Shown: positions 12,235 through 24,037 of the stretch, piece after piece
Layout: each line of letters begins with the position of its first letter
How positions within the stretch are numbered: position 1 is the first letter of the stretch
Source of the DNA: Litoditis marina
Lineage: Eukaryota; Nematoda; Chromadorea; Rhabditida; Rhabditidae
Direction: 5' to 3'
Length of the DNA stretch: 64,000 nt
Assembly (NCBI GenBank): GCA_964036275.1
Contig: OZ038436.1
Span: forward strand, 17,201,904 to 17,265,903
The notes under the pieces: generated by a model
Told to the model about the DNA's origin: nothing
Databases searched by the model: none
Seen by the model: the letters and a program-made list of their open reading frames with translations, nothing else
Made by a program: the position numbers and the translations under genes

Positions 12235-12605
12235 ATTGACTTTTTACCCCCCACCTTTCTGAAATTGTATTGCGTTCAGGGATTTGTAGTTTGACCCCCC
12301 CCACCGGGGGTTGATAATTCAATTTATCACCTGCAATACAAAAGTTTGAGGGTGGAGGGTAAAAAGCTAAAAAGTGAACATTTTCGGTATTGAAGTTCCG
12401 CCCCCCACTCGTTGAAGTGTGACCCCCCACCATTGAAGTTCTACCTACCCCCCGCCGACCCAGATGGGGTAAATAGTAAATGTCGAAGTTGATTTTTGAC
12501 CCCCCCCCCTCTCCTAGATTTTCAGGTTTTAGCTTGGGTGGGGGGTTGAAGTGCTACGGGGGGGGGGGGGGGGGGGGGGGGCAACTAAAGTGGGGGGGGG
12601 GGGGA
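12235..12605. repeat. C-tract repeats and long poly-G runs
   Basis: Between 12245 and 12520 a short motif recurs about five times: a run of five to nine C next to a TTGAAGT-type sequence. It is followed by an uninterrupted poly-G run of more than 20 bases at about 12559-12581 and a second G run at about 12592-12604. The region is very likely to form G-quadruplexes and also to be hard to sequence, so exact lengths may be unreliable. Confidence 0.75.
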
Positions 12606-13242
12606 TACTTCAATTTTACCCGCGTTTCAGTTATATAGAATCCGATATGGTTTTTATTTGAGCTTGTAGAATCGTACAGGATTCGAAATGCAGACCGGTA
12701 ACGCTTCAGGGGGGTATTCAAAGGAATGTGATGTAGAGCCCCGCGAATTTTGTTCTGTTGTTGTTTCACATTTTCGTCGAGTAATAGTAACTGGATAAAA
12801 GTTTACCAACTGACTCTACAAACTCATAAGTCATTGTCAGGAGACACCAAAACTGCTAAAATATCGTAGAAAACTCCTGTGTATGGAGACTATCAGTTGG
12901 TTTATCTTAATATTAGGTGGTAACTATCGAAACTTCCATTTTGCTTAGTATAGTTTACCGTGAGTCTGTGACCCTAACATTTCGATATGATTTCGAGAAT
13001 TGAATAATATAAGCGATGAATCCTTTCTATCATTCAGAATAACCTTAAATCCTCTTTAGCAGCTACGGTAGCTCCACTTTCTAGTGTGGGAGTCAAATTT
13101 GATTTCCCGCTATTTTGAAAATGGTCAGTTTAGCAATGGAGCGCGGTTTCCTTCACTTATTTTTAAAACACCTGCAACAATTATTTTCCGATTTTTGTGT
13201 TTATTTGTGTAAATAAATGTTTTTATTGTCTTGCGTGTTTCA

Positions 13243-13281
13243 GATAGGTTTCATGGTCGTATAGTTCCCAATACAATTGAA
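13243..13281 (+). promoter_or_regulatory. probable trans-splice acceptor and 5' leader of SMG8
   Basis: GTGTTTCAG ends at 13243 and the SMG8 start codon is at 13282. The 38-base leader contains a tiny upstream frame (ATG GTC GTA TAG at 13252-13263) out of frame with the main ORF. The main frame is also open back to the acceptor, so a cis-spliced upstream exon cannot be excluded. Spacing matches the leaders of the other genes in the window. Confidence 0.5.
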
Positions 13282-16200
13282 ATGGACGGGTCTACCGCAA
13301 TGTCCTTATCGAAATGGCTGGAATATGCCACTGAACAGCTGACGATATTTGCCAAACGAGATATTCTCGTGGTAACTCTGGTTAGTTTATAGTCTCAGAA
13401 GTTGTCAGTTGTATACTAGGATATCCCTGAAAGCAATAGCTTTGTTGTGGTTCGTGTATTCAAACCTTAAGTATAAAATCGGTAGTAGAAATGGATTCTG
13501 TACAAAAAATCTTTTGAATAACTAGATACTAGAAAAAGCGAAAACCTTATTCATTATATTGGGTTACATCGAATGATGTTGCAACATCAACGTTGATTTG
13601 CAATATAAACATTAACTAAATTTTCTTTTGTGGGTCGATGATCTTTACTTTGCGAGACCGAGAACATTCTATGTATTGGAACTGCTCTTGTTCACGCAAA
13701 GCATCTGGAAAACTATTCTGACATTTCAGATTGGTAAAGATTCACCCAATCGCTCGAAAGGCGACGAAATAAATGACTTTCTGCAGTATCAGGCCTTCCC
13801 TTCGTGGACAGACGAGGATAACATGTTGAGTGTATGTCATTTTCATTCACAAACTGTTTATTGTCTTACGTCATCACGCAGGATCGGAACATGAGTTGAA
13901 GTAGGGAATCTTTTATCATCCAACGTGTTAACTAGCTAATTTTCAACGAATGAGAAACATAGGAAATTTTAAAGTTGTACGGACAGAACGTTTTATAACG
14001 TACTAAACACATGTGCAGATAGTTGGTGATAAAAGTGTTTCTAGAATTATACACCGCCAAGGTCTCTTATGGGATAGAGGGTCACAAACAAATTCCTGTA
14101 AAAAGTAGGGGTCGCGACCGCGACTTCAAAAATGGAAAATTTCATTGAAAAATTGCAGGAAATTAGCAAAACATAGGCAAAAACCACCGTTTCGGAGGGG
14201 TCGTGCCTCGATCCAGAGACGGGGGGGGGGGGGGGGGGGTCACGATATTTTAAAACAAATATGAGATGTTCTAGTTCTAGCTAACTATTCTCAACTGCTT
14301 TTCTATAAAACACAAAAGTACTGAGAAACTTTCATGTAATAATTCAAACATTTCTCCTATTCAGTTTGATCGCGACATAGTGGATCAACTTCTTTTTAGT
14401 TTTCTGGGTGTTTCAGATTGATGTTTTCTATTCCGTTTGTGATGAAACTGTGTTTATGGTTGTCAATGGTGTGTCGGACCCGGCTAACCTTGAGTCTGTT
14501 TTGGCAGCTTCAGGAACGGTGAGAAAGTTTACGGGTTCTCTAATACATGTTTCATCGAAGTTTCTGTGTTTCATCTGGGAACAAGTTTGAGAAAAGACGG
14601 GTATGAGTTGTGTTCAATACTTATTTATAGGATTTTTTCGAGAAGCTCCGTGATTCAGAAGAAAACTATCTTCGCCTGCTGCACCTCGCGTTCATTGTTT
14701 CTCATCTGGTGGTTTTTGTTGAACCGGCTCCCAGATTGGACTTGTCGCTGATCAATACTCTGAAAACAGTCAATAGAATAAGGTCAGTTTGGTTAATTTC
14801 TTATTTGAAAAGGATGATAACTTCGATGTTACGAGGGAATGGCATTCTAGACATAACACGGTATCAGTTACGAGATCATTTTGTCAATCACAAATTTCGA
14901 TTTGTTGTTGATGTCATATACGAAAAATAAAATCCGACTTATCCGACCCCAGTCGTGAAAAATACTCAATCACGCATATTTATTGATCTGTAGGAAATGA
15001 GATAATGAGACGGTTTTCGAGAAACGAACACTTTCTAGCTACTATCTTTTAGGTTGAGTGGGTCACGCGACTTATCGGATAAATTGAGTATGTCGCCTGA
15101 CTTGGAAGAGACAACTTGGGCCAAACAGGGACGGATATCGCTACCCAGGATCATCTTCGGGTTTCATCGGAATGTTATTCGAAACGAGTTGGGACAACAG
15201 AAGAGGGTTGGTTTTCCATAGAACTTCTCATCTGTGGCCGTATTCACCAAGATCCCGGGAAGGTAAAAAAGCTTCCCGCGTCTCTGTACCCTCCTCACCA
15301 GCACACTATTTTCGTGCCCTACCTTCCCGCGGGACGGTATTTTAGCTTCCCGAGGATTGGTGAATACGGCCACTGCTCACATAAACTAACTTGGCCTAGT
15401 TTTGGCGGAGAGGTTGTGGGGAAATATTCTAGTCTGATGGGTGCTTTCAAGAAAAATTTCCACTTTGTGTTGAAGTTAGTGAACATAGAGTTTTCGGTAT
15501 AAAGGAGGGGTCACGCGTCCGATTTCTCACTAACCTCAAAAGTCTTTTTCTAGCGTCATGTGAGTGTATGGCTGATCATTCAAAAACAAATGATTCAGTG
15601 GGTTATGATAGACTTATTTACGTTTCACGCATTTTGATTCGGCAAGTTACTGTTTTATATCTGCTTCTCGTTTCTGAGCTTTGTTCAACCAAACTGTGTT
15701 GATCATACATGCTATCTTCAGAGAGAAATCTACGAAAAGTTGGAGAAGAGTCTAGAAGATCAGATCTACATGGTTTTGAAGTACAGCAAAATCATTGAAA
15801 ACGGAACGTGAGTCATATGGGTTCTCTTAGAAACTTTGACAGAATTGAAAAAAGTCTCGAATTAAATTCGAGTTGTTTCGCTATCTTGATTAACTGTTCT
15901 GATAAGTGCTCGAACACCAAAAAACGTAATGCAACAATTTCGCAATTCTGCAATAGCGTAATGCATCATTTTCAGGGACTCCTCCCTCGGCTATGTTCCC
16001 TCTGAATCGGAACAGTTTGCTCATCTTATTCTACCGGCCATCATCAACCATAACCCGTTGGCAGATATTATCGATTTATGCAACGGGCGCACTGCGAAAC
16101 AAATAGAAGATAGTATGTTGAGACCGAGTCATTTTTAAACTAACATCTATCGAGAGGAATTTCGTTCTAAAATTTTTATGGAACGAAAATGTACAAATAT

Positions 16201-19200
16201 GAAAGTTGGCCGGTATGGCGCCAAGCTTCATCAATCTTTCTTTTTTTTAACGATAAATTCAGATTATTGGTTTAGTTTGAGTTTATTCCGTTAGAACAAA
16301 GTTCATCGGGTTCTTCTGATTCTAGAGTTGTTTGGTTATGAATGACTGTTAAGTATTAATCGTCTAAATTTCAGAAACTCCCACATCGGACTCGTTTTCT
16401 GTATTCATACGAGAAAACATGAAGTTGGTCAGGCAGGACAAACACAAATCTATCTTCGTACGTTTTGCTCAGCGATTTACATGCTATTTATAATTTTGTC
16501 ACGAAGAACTACTGTGTGTGTTCTGTACACAAACATAGAACATTCATCACTTCTGATTTAAAAGTATCTACGGTGTGTTGAGAGAAGTATGATTGTTCCT
16601 TCAATAGGGTTATTTTTGTAATTGTAACAAATATACGGTGATCTTAATCTTCGATGTATTCATGTAATCAGGCTTTGCAGATTCCATCACTGTCTGAGTT
16701 TGTGACTGGTTGTAAACTGGTTATGGAGGTCCTTGAGCCCGGAAATGATCTCGCATGTGAGAGCCTTCTGGAAAGACTGGCCAACAAAGAGTTGAAATTC
16801 ATGGAGGAGTGAGTTTTATCTTTTCGGATTTTATTGTTTTTGTTACGATATGTTCGTCAAAATAGGTTTTGTTATGAGTTGATATAATTTCATTTATGAA
16901 AACAACAGCTGTGGCCGTACGTAGGCTTCGTAACCAAGAACGCTGTTTGAGCGATGAACACCATTTCATGGTAGAGTATATCCATAAATGTCTAATATTC
17001 CATCTATTGTTCTAATATTAACTGTGTTTATGGGTCGTCGTAGATATTAAGATTAGTTATGTGATAATGTGATATGTATGATGATCAACGCCTCGAAACG
17101 ACGCGAAGTGAAACAATAAATATATGTAAATATGTAAAAAAAAAATGATTTTCTGATATCATGTTTGTATTTTATGTACATGACGGTACTCGCAGTCTTG
17201 TCGATTCTATATTATTACTAGATGTGCATTGTAATTTGCTATCATATTGTGAATTGAAGAAATATGACTTCAGGCTGACCGACAAACATATCAGCGATGC
17301 TGTCTCCCAGTACACGTGGGCCTACAGCAAAGAGAGGGATCGTCATGTGCTCACCAAAGCCGAACATGCTATGAAGGTAGTTCCACAAACTTGCTTGTTC
17401 ACGTAGTTCACGTTTCAAGCTCGTACTTACAATTTGTACCCGCAATCCCTCTCACACCGGAAAGCCTGCTATTTCTCATTTTCAACCCGCATTAAAAGCT
17501 GGACGATGTACCGGTGTATAGGTGGCTCTCATAGTTCAAATTATTCTCTGTATTTGTAGTTCGATGCGGCAGTTTCCCGTATATTTGTAGTTTGCTGTTT
17601 CACCTATATTTGTAGTTTGATGCGGCCGTTTCACGTACATGCATAATTTTCTGCCGCGGTTTCACGTTTTGTAGTTTGCTTCGGCAATTTCACGTACTTT
17701 TGTAGTTTGCTGCTGCCGTTTCGTATCTGGACAAGGTGTTGGTGGGGAATCGAGAGTCGGCCATGTCCCGGCTACGATTGGCCTGTGACAAACTATGGGA
17801 AGGAGGGATGCAGGGCTGCGAACAGCAATCGGTCACCGGCAACAATTGCAACATGCCGGTTGGTATCATACGTGAGGCGACTCTGTTGTCCACAGAGGTT
17901 GAATGGAAATCAGGTTATGAGCCTGGGTGAGAGCCATACTAGAAAACGGGGGCGAGGTTTTCACAAGTAACGTGCGACTATTGTTGAAAGTGGGGTATTC
18001 CACTCCCGATTGTGTGAAACATGGGTGATTAAATAGAGCAACCAACAAAGTCACTCTATGTTTGGTTGGTATAGACTACTTTCACACATAGAACAGTTGG
18101 ATGACTTGTTGTAAAAATATAATAATGAGTACCTTTTTTGTAACAGATTTCCAGGACGAGCTACTATTTTGTACTCAAGATGGTACGCAATGATACTAGC
18201 TTTCCTCAGCTCACAAGTTGAAGCTTTGTTTGTGCACCAAAGATGGGTTAACATGGTTGAATGGGACAAGTTATGAATGGTGCAGATTGTAGTTTGTCGT
18301 AGAAAAGTGCAAAGTTCTATTTCCAATTCATGTAAATGATGGTTAATGGTTATTTTTCAGATACATGCATGTATAGGAGACGAGTCAGTGGCTGAGAGTA
18401 CCTGGGAAATGCACGACAGTGGTGTCACGTTCATATCAACGTGTACCTGTGGGCGAAGTCAGGCATTGAGGAAGGATCCCTTCACGTTGAAGGCTAGTTC
18501 GAGTATTCGTTCATACGCTTTGACTTCTTTTCAGAAGTTATGTTTCAGAGTAAAATTGTAAAATGTGAGGTGTGGGAATATGATAGATCAAGTAGTCTTC
18601 ACCATCATCACTTTGATAGGGTGACATGGATTTCGCACTAAGATATAGTTGTGAGAGTATTGTTAATCTGATCTACTATGTATATCGGTGTGAGTACGAT
18701 GACCGAGTCATCACTGCGAACCTCTCCAGTTCACATAATTTTGGCTCAACGTGATTGTTCTCCAGGAGGCCAACTATGATTTCTATCATTCGAATTCGTT
18801 GTTCACCTGCTGTAAGGGATTGGAACGGCACCAGTTCATTGTCATTGGGGACGCAGAGGCCGAAACATCAACGGAGAAGGAGGAGGTGAACTAGCAGGCT
18901 ATTTGGAAGTGACATTGTCAGAGTTGTAGTTTGGTCTGCATTCCCAGAAGCCCAGTGCAGTTTCGGAAATACGATTGAAAAACGACATACCCTGTACTCC
19001 AGTTAGGTCCGACTATTCTTCAAAAAGGAACCCGGTTTTTGATCAAATATACATTCAATCTACTTATTTTCTATAAACAATTCGTATTTTCATGGTTTAG
19101 CAGAACAGAAGCGATAGTTTTCTCAAAGCAGGACGATTTTTTGGCAATCCCGTGTCAACGGTCCTTTAAACTGCAATTTAAGAATGTATTGCAGTTTAAA

Positions 19201-22200
19201 GGAGTTTCAAAGGAACCACATAATCGTCCTACTTTTCGTACCCAGCCCGATCAATTTGTATGCTTCGGTTGCAGAACTGGCTTCCGGTGGAGACGTGGCC
19301 TCGTCCGGGTGGTGACGACGCGAATCCCGTTCTGGCGCCGGTGGTCAGTCGGGGAGGGCGCAGACGGGAGGGCAGTGGCAGACAGAAGAGCAGTGCCGAT
19401 AGTCTGGAGACGACAGACAGCGAGACGGACACCCCTGACAAGGTAATGGAAATTGTTTGGGACATATTATGTAAACCGGAACGCCAATGGACATTCGTCC
19501 TATAGGGCGGGGGGTAAAGAAATAGAGCATGTTTAGAGTTTGGTGATCTGAAGACTGGAGTATAGCGTTTTTCGATTAGATTGCTGAAGTGTATTGCAAA
19601 CGCCTACCCAAAACAATTTCACACGAGATTTCTCAGAAACATAGGTGAGATACCCCGTTAGCTAAATGACGTCATGTTTTAGTGGAACTGGACTGCTGAA
19701 CAGTCGGGAAAATTTTCGAGGAACTACATAGTTTTTCGCTAAGAGCGATACTGTTCCATATTTCTGAATCATAAATTATCGTATTTGAACCGAAACATGG
19801 TTTCCATTCACAGAATACTCACACTTTACTCGTGTGTACGTGGTTAGTGGCAAACGACGCTATTCCAGTCGCAATACGAGACAGATGACACACCCGATTC
19901 GCAAGAAGATGATATTTCATCATTGGAAGAGGACGCGGATTTGGAGGAGAATGAGCTGGACGAGTTCAGAGCCAGCAGATCGTATCTGGACACGGATGAG
20001 AAGGGTAGGATATAGTTTATAGAATGTAGTTTGACCGTTCAAGGTAGTTTCGGGTTTCGTCCCAAGTGAAAACATGTATCTATGTTCACGTGACAGTGGA
20101 AGTTTTCGTACTGTTCTTGTAATGATGAAAAATGTTATAAATTATAATTTCGTGTTTCTTTTAGTAATGGTCAAGGAGCGGACTGACAATCGCCGAGAAG
20201 CGGCCGTGGAACTGCAACAACTAACTAAAACACTGGCTGCAAACAAGGTATAGGGAGTGAAGCAAAGCAACTCTTCCTCGTAGTTTGATCTCGATGAGCG
20301 TCATAATTTACAAATGTTGACCAGATAGGATCACACCATCAAACTACAAACACAGCGTGATAGGGCAGCCGATATCGTATTGGCCTGCTTTGGAAAGAGC
20401 CACAGGTGGGATGCCACGGTTCGCTGAACGGGGGACCCTTAACTATTTAACAGACTGGGCGAGAGGGGACCTATAACTACTTAACAAATTAACCATTTTT
20501 GTGATTTCGTGCCACTGAATTGGAGAGGGACCTATAGCTTTTCGTACTTTTCAGCTGGAGGGATCATTAACTCTTTAGACCCCTACCCAGGACTATCCCA
20601 CATATGGAAAGAGCGAACACTATGGCTCAGATTCTCAGCTATCTGTTGTAAACCAATAGGCCTTCTTTGTTCATCATGATCTACTAGAGTTATTTTTCAA
20701 AAATTTAACGGAAGACAAAAAAATGTTTTGTTTATTTCGGGTACAAACGCTGAAAAGAAAGGAGACATTTTTTCGACTTTTCCCTGTAGAGCAAGCAAAT
20801 CGATTGTTTTTGTAGAACGTTTTTTGATCAGCTTCATTCCAGATTGCGTACCTAGCTTCGGTTCCGCATTCCCTGTCACCCGCCCTTCCCCCTCTATTCC
20901 CATCTTGGACTCTGACCTGTATTGGACCAAGTAGTGCCTATAGGTATCGATTATTTTCGTGCATCGTTAATTGTCCGAACGATTGCTTTGTAATCATTCA
21001 CATACCAGAAACCCGTTTTCATCATAGTTTATGAAAATGCATGATTTTGCCTCAAAATTTTCTCGATTCTGACGAGAGCGTGCAAGTTTCTTTAATTTTT
21101 CTGGCTTCTCGTGCAACTTTGGTGTAGTGTGTAAAGAGTGTATCAGCGTTGTGTAAATAATCTTCACTGTTTCAGTCATTCCTTGGGTCTACGCGATCAG
21201 CCCAACTTCAAAATAGCCTGCGAATACCTGTTGCCAGTGGATGTCCATCTGGAGGTCAGTTGACGATTTACAATAGTTTTGGGAACTTCGTTATCCTGTA
21301 GTGAAGTGTTTGAGAAAGTATGATCCTTATCATTTGAGTGCAGTGCAAAGTCAGTAGTTTTCTAAATCAATTATTGGGTATTTGATTGTCTTCTGCCGAG
21401 ATCAAATCCATGATTATCGATTTTCTCTAATTTAGGTGAATCCATACAACTGGGAAAGAGATATGCAGTGTATTCAAGCTATGGAAGGCTCCCCGTATGC
21501 ACGATTCAGAAAGCCGAAAAGAATGTCAGACACGGAGAAGGTTATAGTAGCAATAATCCTGATTCCTAATAGCCATCAATATTAATAGATACTGTTTACG
21601 GACAACTCGTCCCCGCAGATACGAGAACTCGTCCCCACCTCAAATATTGCTCAAATTAGGTTAAAACTCAAGAATTAAAGGTTATAGTTTATACTGAAGA
21701 CTGTATACAACCTCAGAGATAAGAAACCATTAAAAATAAGAACGATAGATCACGTTTTGCTATAATTATCACAATTTCCATAAACTTCTTGCTTTCTCTC
21801 AAATAGGTGACGACTAAATTAATTTTTCGAATGTATTTATGGTTAATTTGTATTTAGTAATAGGCAGGAAACTATGCAAACTTTGATTTCGCTTTGAAAC
21901 CTAGTTTTTAGCTACTTTTGTGATAAAACATTGGGGACGAGTTGTCGCATGAAGGGAAACGAGTTGTCGCAAACACGACGCGCGGGGACGAGTTGTCGCG
22001 GAATCATAGATACTGAGTATTATATACGAAGAACAATGTTAAGTTGAGTTTGTATTTAAATTTAGCTGAAACAGGTTTATTCCTCTGATACGACTATACG
22101 ACAAATTTACATTACAGTTCATTCGTATAATTTGAAAGAATGTCGATCAGATTTTATTCAGTTACCTGTTAAATCTAGAATACATTCATTCATTTACATT

Positions 22201-24037
22201 CAAACAATGTGGCACTTGCTCGTCGGAGAAAGAAAAGTACGAGTTTAAAATCGAATGAGGTTTGAGGTCATAGTGATGAATGGAATAAAGCACGGTATCC
22301 TACTGAATTTACTCGATTTTCAGGTCAAGTTGTTTGTCGGTTTCGACTATGAGTGTCCGCGAGGACATAGATTCTTCATTGCTGACGACGGAAATCCTCT
22401 GATGTTGCCCAAGGTAGGTTTTGGGGAAAATATAAAACTCTCAACTTTCTTCCAGTTTCATCAAAATCGTGCTGATAATAGCCATCAGAAGACTTTATCA
22501 TGTTTTTTTAAACTGTTTACCAGAGTAGGAAACGATAAAGTTGGAGTAGTTTGATCAGTCGAACACGGCAAAAATTCTAATTTACTTCGGAGGTATATCG
22601 GGATCAAACTACACACACTGTAGAAAGGTACAAAATGTTTTGGCCTGATTTTATTGTGCGTTCTTTAGTTCTTTTCAAAGCACCCATACGGTATGTTTAT
22701 CTATCCCGCGGTGTTTGTAGTTTTATTCCATTTATCTCCGTTTGAAATAAAATCAAACTACAAGATAATTTCACTCCCGAGTCACCAGAGAAAAAAAATA
22801 CCTGTAATTTATTGTCTTTTGATTGATTTATTTGTTTATTCACATGCAAGCATGTGGGATACATAGATAAAACACAAGCTTTTCCTTGAAGGGTCATTCC
22901 GCCCGCGAAGCAGCTTGTCGTCAGGCGGGTGTCAACATTCTCAGCAGCGATCTGCCTCTAAGGAGACAGTGTACGTGTAAGAAGCTGCCCACACAGACGG
23001 CCCAACTCACCAAGGTTTGTTGGTGTTTATCGAAACATACAGCTGACTTTTCTTGCAGAAATTCTAGAACGACGACCTCCATAGTTAGCATTTTTCAACA
23101 TTCGTATCTTTCCTTTCTGTGAGAAACTTGAGTTATACATGAAAATCGGATCCCTAATGTAGCCCAGTCAGAACGATCAGCTTGAAATGTGAAAGCAATG
23201 CTTGACACACGCGAGATTGCCTATGTGAACCTAATTAATTGTCCAATTTCACCAAAATGAGGACATTGTTCGCTGAGTTCAATCTTATATTTTTTATGTT
23301 GGGTTTGTAAACTCATGTTGCTAATTTTAAATTATTTGTGATAGACGTAGCGATATACATAGCGGTGTATTTCAGTATTATCAGCTGTATTTCGTTTAGA
23401 TTCACATCGTTACTCCGAAGGCACCAGTTACAGTAACCTTGGATCCTGTAGTATTGGTGAGTAGTGTTTGTGTAACAATAATGGAGTTATGTTTTTGCAG
23501 ATTTTGTTTGTTATAATAAAGATAATGAAGCTGGTAAATAATGTTGATTTGAAGACTACAATCTATGGATCAGAAACTGTAACTCTTGCTTTTACTCTTT
23601 TACAGCTTCCCAATCAAGAAGGACATTTCTCCACGGGTGAAGGACCACTGAAGCTAGCCTGGGCGAGGTGGGTGTTCAACATTTGGAACTATTTTATTAT
23701 CATATTATACAAATATACTCGGAGTATCGAACATTTTGTTGTTGTTACCGATTCTTCAGTACAGCCAGAGTGAGTGATCTCTCTTCCCCGTTAACGTCAC
23801 TTCGTATAGTATGAAAGTTGGTCGTGAGTTCGTAGGATTTTGGTAGAAAAACGCAGCACTATCTCATTTGTGTCGAATATGTCCAACTCGTTTAATCGTT
23901 TCAGATACTATATCCTTCAACTGCCATACGTCTACTCTGGTCCATCCGGCTTATGGGTTCCCCCCGATACCCACGACAGAGTGGGGACATATAAGGGAAA
24001 CTCCATACAAGTGTCCTATGTTCCTATTGGAAAGTAG
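13282..24037 (+). CDS. smg-8: SMG8, regulator of the SMG1 kinase in nonsense-mediated mRNA decay
   Basis: In animals SMG8 binds SMG9 and the kinase SMG1 and holds back phosphorylation of UPF1 during nonsense-mediated decay. Twenty-four exons join without frame break to 892 residues (human SMG8 has 991): 13282-13371, 13730-13831, 14417-14518, 14631-14782, 15053-15206, 15722-15807, 15976-16112, 16375-16457, 16681-16808, 17274-17376, 17706-17858, 18361-18492, 18766-18885, 19275-19442, 19869-20004, 20165-20247, 20843-20943, 21176-21254, 21436-21540, 22324-22413, 22892-23014, 23400-23456, 23606-23667, 23905-24037. Family landmarks are the early VIGKDSPN segment, LEDQIYMVLKYSK, a CTCGRSQALRKDPF stretch (Cys458, Cys460), FPSWTLTCIGPSS, and FVGFDYECPRGHRFF. 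Residues 515-615 form an acidic, Ser/Thr-rich linker. Exon 12 seems to use a GC donor, and the acceptors of exons 11 and 21 are atypical. Introns hold at least eight repeat insertions. Confidence 0.93.
14050..14240. mobile_element. repeat element in SMG8 intron 2, ending in poly-G
   Basis: The sequence from ACACCGCCAAGGTCTCTTAT through the GGTCGCGACC centre is similar in reverse orientation to 51188-51395, including the shared core of the form TTTTTGCCTATxTTxTGC on the opposite strand. The left end matches the GCGGTGTA terminus of that copy. The right side is a G run of about 19 bases at 14221-14239. Confidence 0.55.
15234..15373. mobile_element. 140-bp palindromic MITE in SMG8 intron 5
   Basis: The ends GTGGCCGTATTCACCAA and TTGGTGAATACGGCCAC are a perfect 17-bp inverted repeat, and pairing continues inward through CCCGGGAAG/CTTCCCG. 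The element lies wholly inside the intron 15207-15721. No transposase and no unambiguous target duplication are visible. Confidence 0.75.
17551..17725 (+). repeat. minisatellite of about 30 bp built from the exon 11 splice acceptor region
   Basis: Units such as TATTTGTAGTTCGATGCGGC, TATTTGTAGTTTGATGCGGC and TTTTGTAGTTTGCTGCTGCC are repeated about six times, spaced 25-32 bases apart. The last unit spans the intron 10/exon 11 boundary of SMG8, so that its TTTTGTAG is the acceptor and its TTTGCTGCTGCC codes for the first residues (FAAAV). Each earlier unit therefore carries a copy of the acceptor plus exon start. Confidence 0.75.
19130..19238. mobile_element. palindromic TTAA-type MITE, degraded copy (SMG8 intron 13)
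   Basis: The central CCTTTAAACTGCAAT ... ATTGCAGTTTAAAGG hairpin and the right end CCACATAATCGTCCT are shared with the copies at 55954-56077 and 60907-61030. The outer ends here have diverged and lack the flanking TTAA. Confidence 0.75.
20279..20348. repeat. short foldback with GTAGTTTGAT ends (SMG8 intron 16)
   Basis: GTAGTTTGATC at the left is mirrored by CATCAAACTAC at the right about 70 bases apart. It belongs to a family with further copies at 22546-22613, 22713-22763, 46609-46660, 48211-48275 and 49061-49120. Confidence 0.65.
20403..20607. mobile_element. 205-bp element with CATATGTGGGAT-type ends (SMG8 intron 16)
   Basis: The sequence is matched in reverse complement by 60391-60598 inside the RNA polymerase I gene. 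Shared blocks include the GTGGGAT end, CCTTAACTxTTTAACA, GAGAGGGGACCTATxACT, a CAGTGGC/GCCACTG block and ACTCTTxAGACCCCT. The ends read AGGTGGGAT and ATCCCACATATG, a short terminal inverted repeat. No coding capacity. Confidence 0.75.
21595..22005. mobile_element. 411-bp Mutator-like MITE with 10-bp target duplication (SMG8 intron 19)
   Basis: The ends carry GACAACTCGTCCCCG and its complement CGGGGACGAGTTGTC, with extra copies of the ACTCGTCCCC motif just inside both ends. The flanks repeat ATAGATACTG exactly at 21585-21594 and 22006-22015. A 9-11 bp target duplication is the hallmark of Mutator-like (MULE) elements. No transposase frame is present. Confidence 0.75.
22546..22613. repeat. short foldback with GTAGTTTGATC ends (SMG8 intron 20)
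   Basis: GTAGTTTGATC is mirrored by GATCAAACTAC about 68 bases away. A shorter relative with TTGTAGTTTTATT and AATAAAATCAAACTACAA ends follows at 22713-22763 in the same intron. Confidence 0.65.
22713..22763. repeat. short foldback of the GTAGTTTGAT family, diverged
   Basis: Left GTTTGTAGTTTTATT pairs with right AATAAAATCAAACTACAA around a loop of about 20 bases. It is the second foldback in SMG8 intron 20. Confidence 0.5.
22819..22873 (-). mobile_element. solo 3' tail of the CR1-like retrotransposon next to SMG8 exon 21
   Basis: In reverse complement this reads CTATGTATCCCACATGCTTG, then CATGTGAATAAACAAATAAA and TCAATCAA, matching the retrotransposon tail at about 630-676. It ends about 18 bases before the exon 21 acceptor at 22891, so element sequence borders the branch/pyrimidine region of that splice site. 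Confidence 0.7.

Noticed and set aside
13244..13281. Extension of SMG8 exon 1 to the acceptor as coding sequence
   Set aside because: The frame is open but short enough to be so by chance; no upstream exon in the right phase was found, and a leader of this length matches the other genes.
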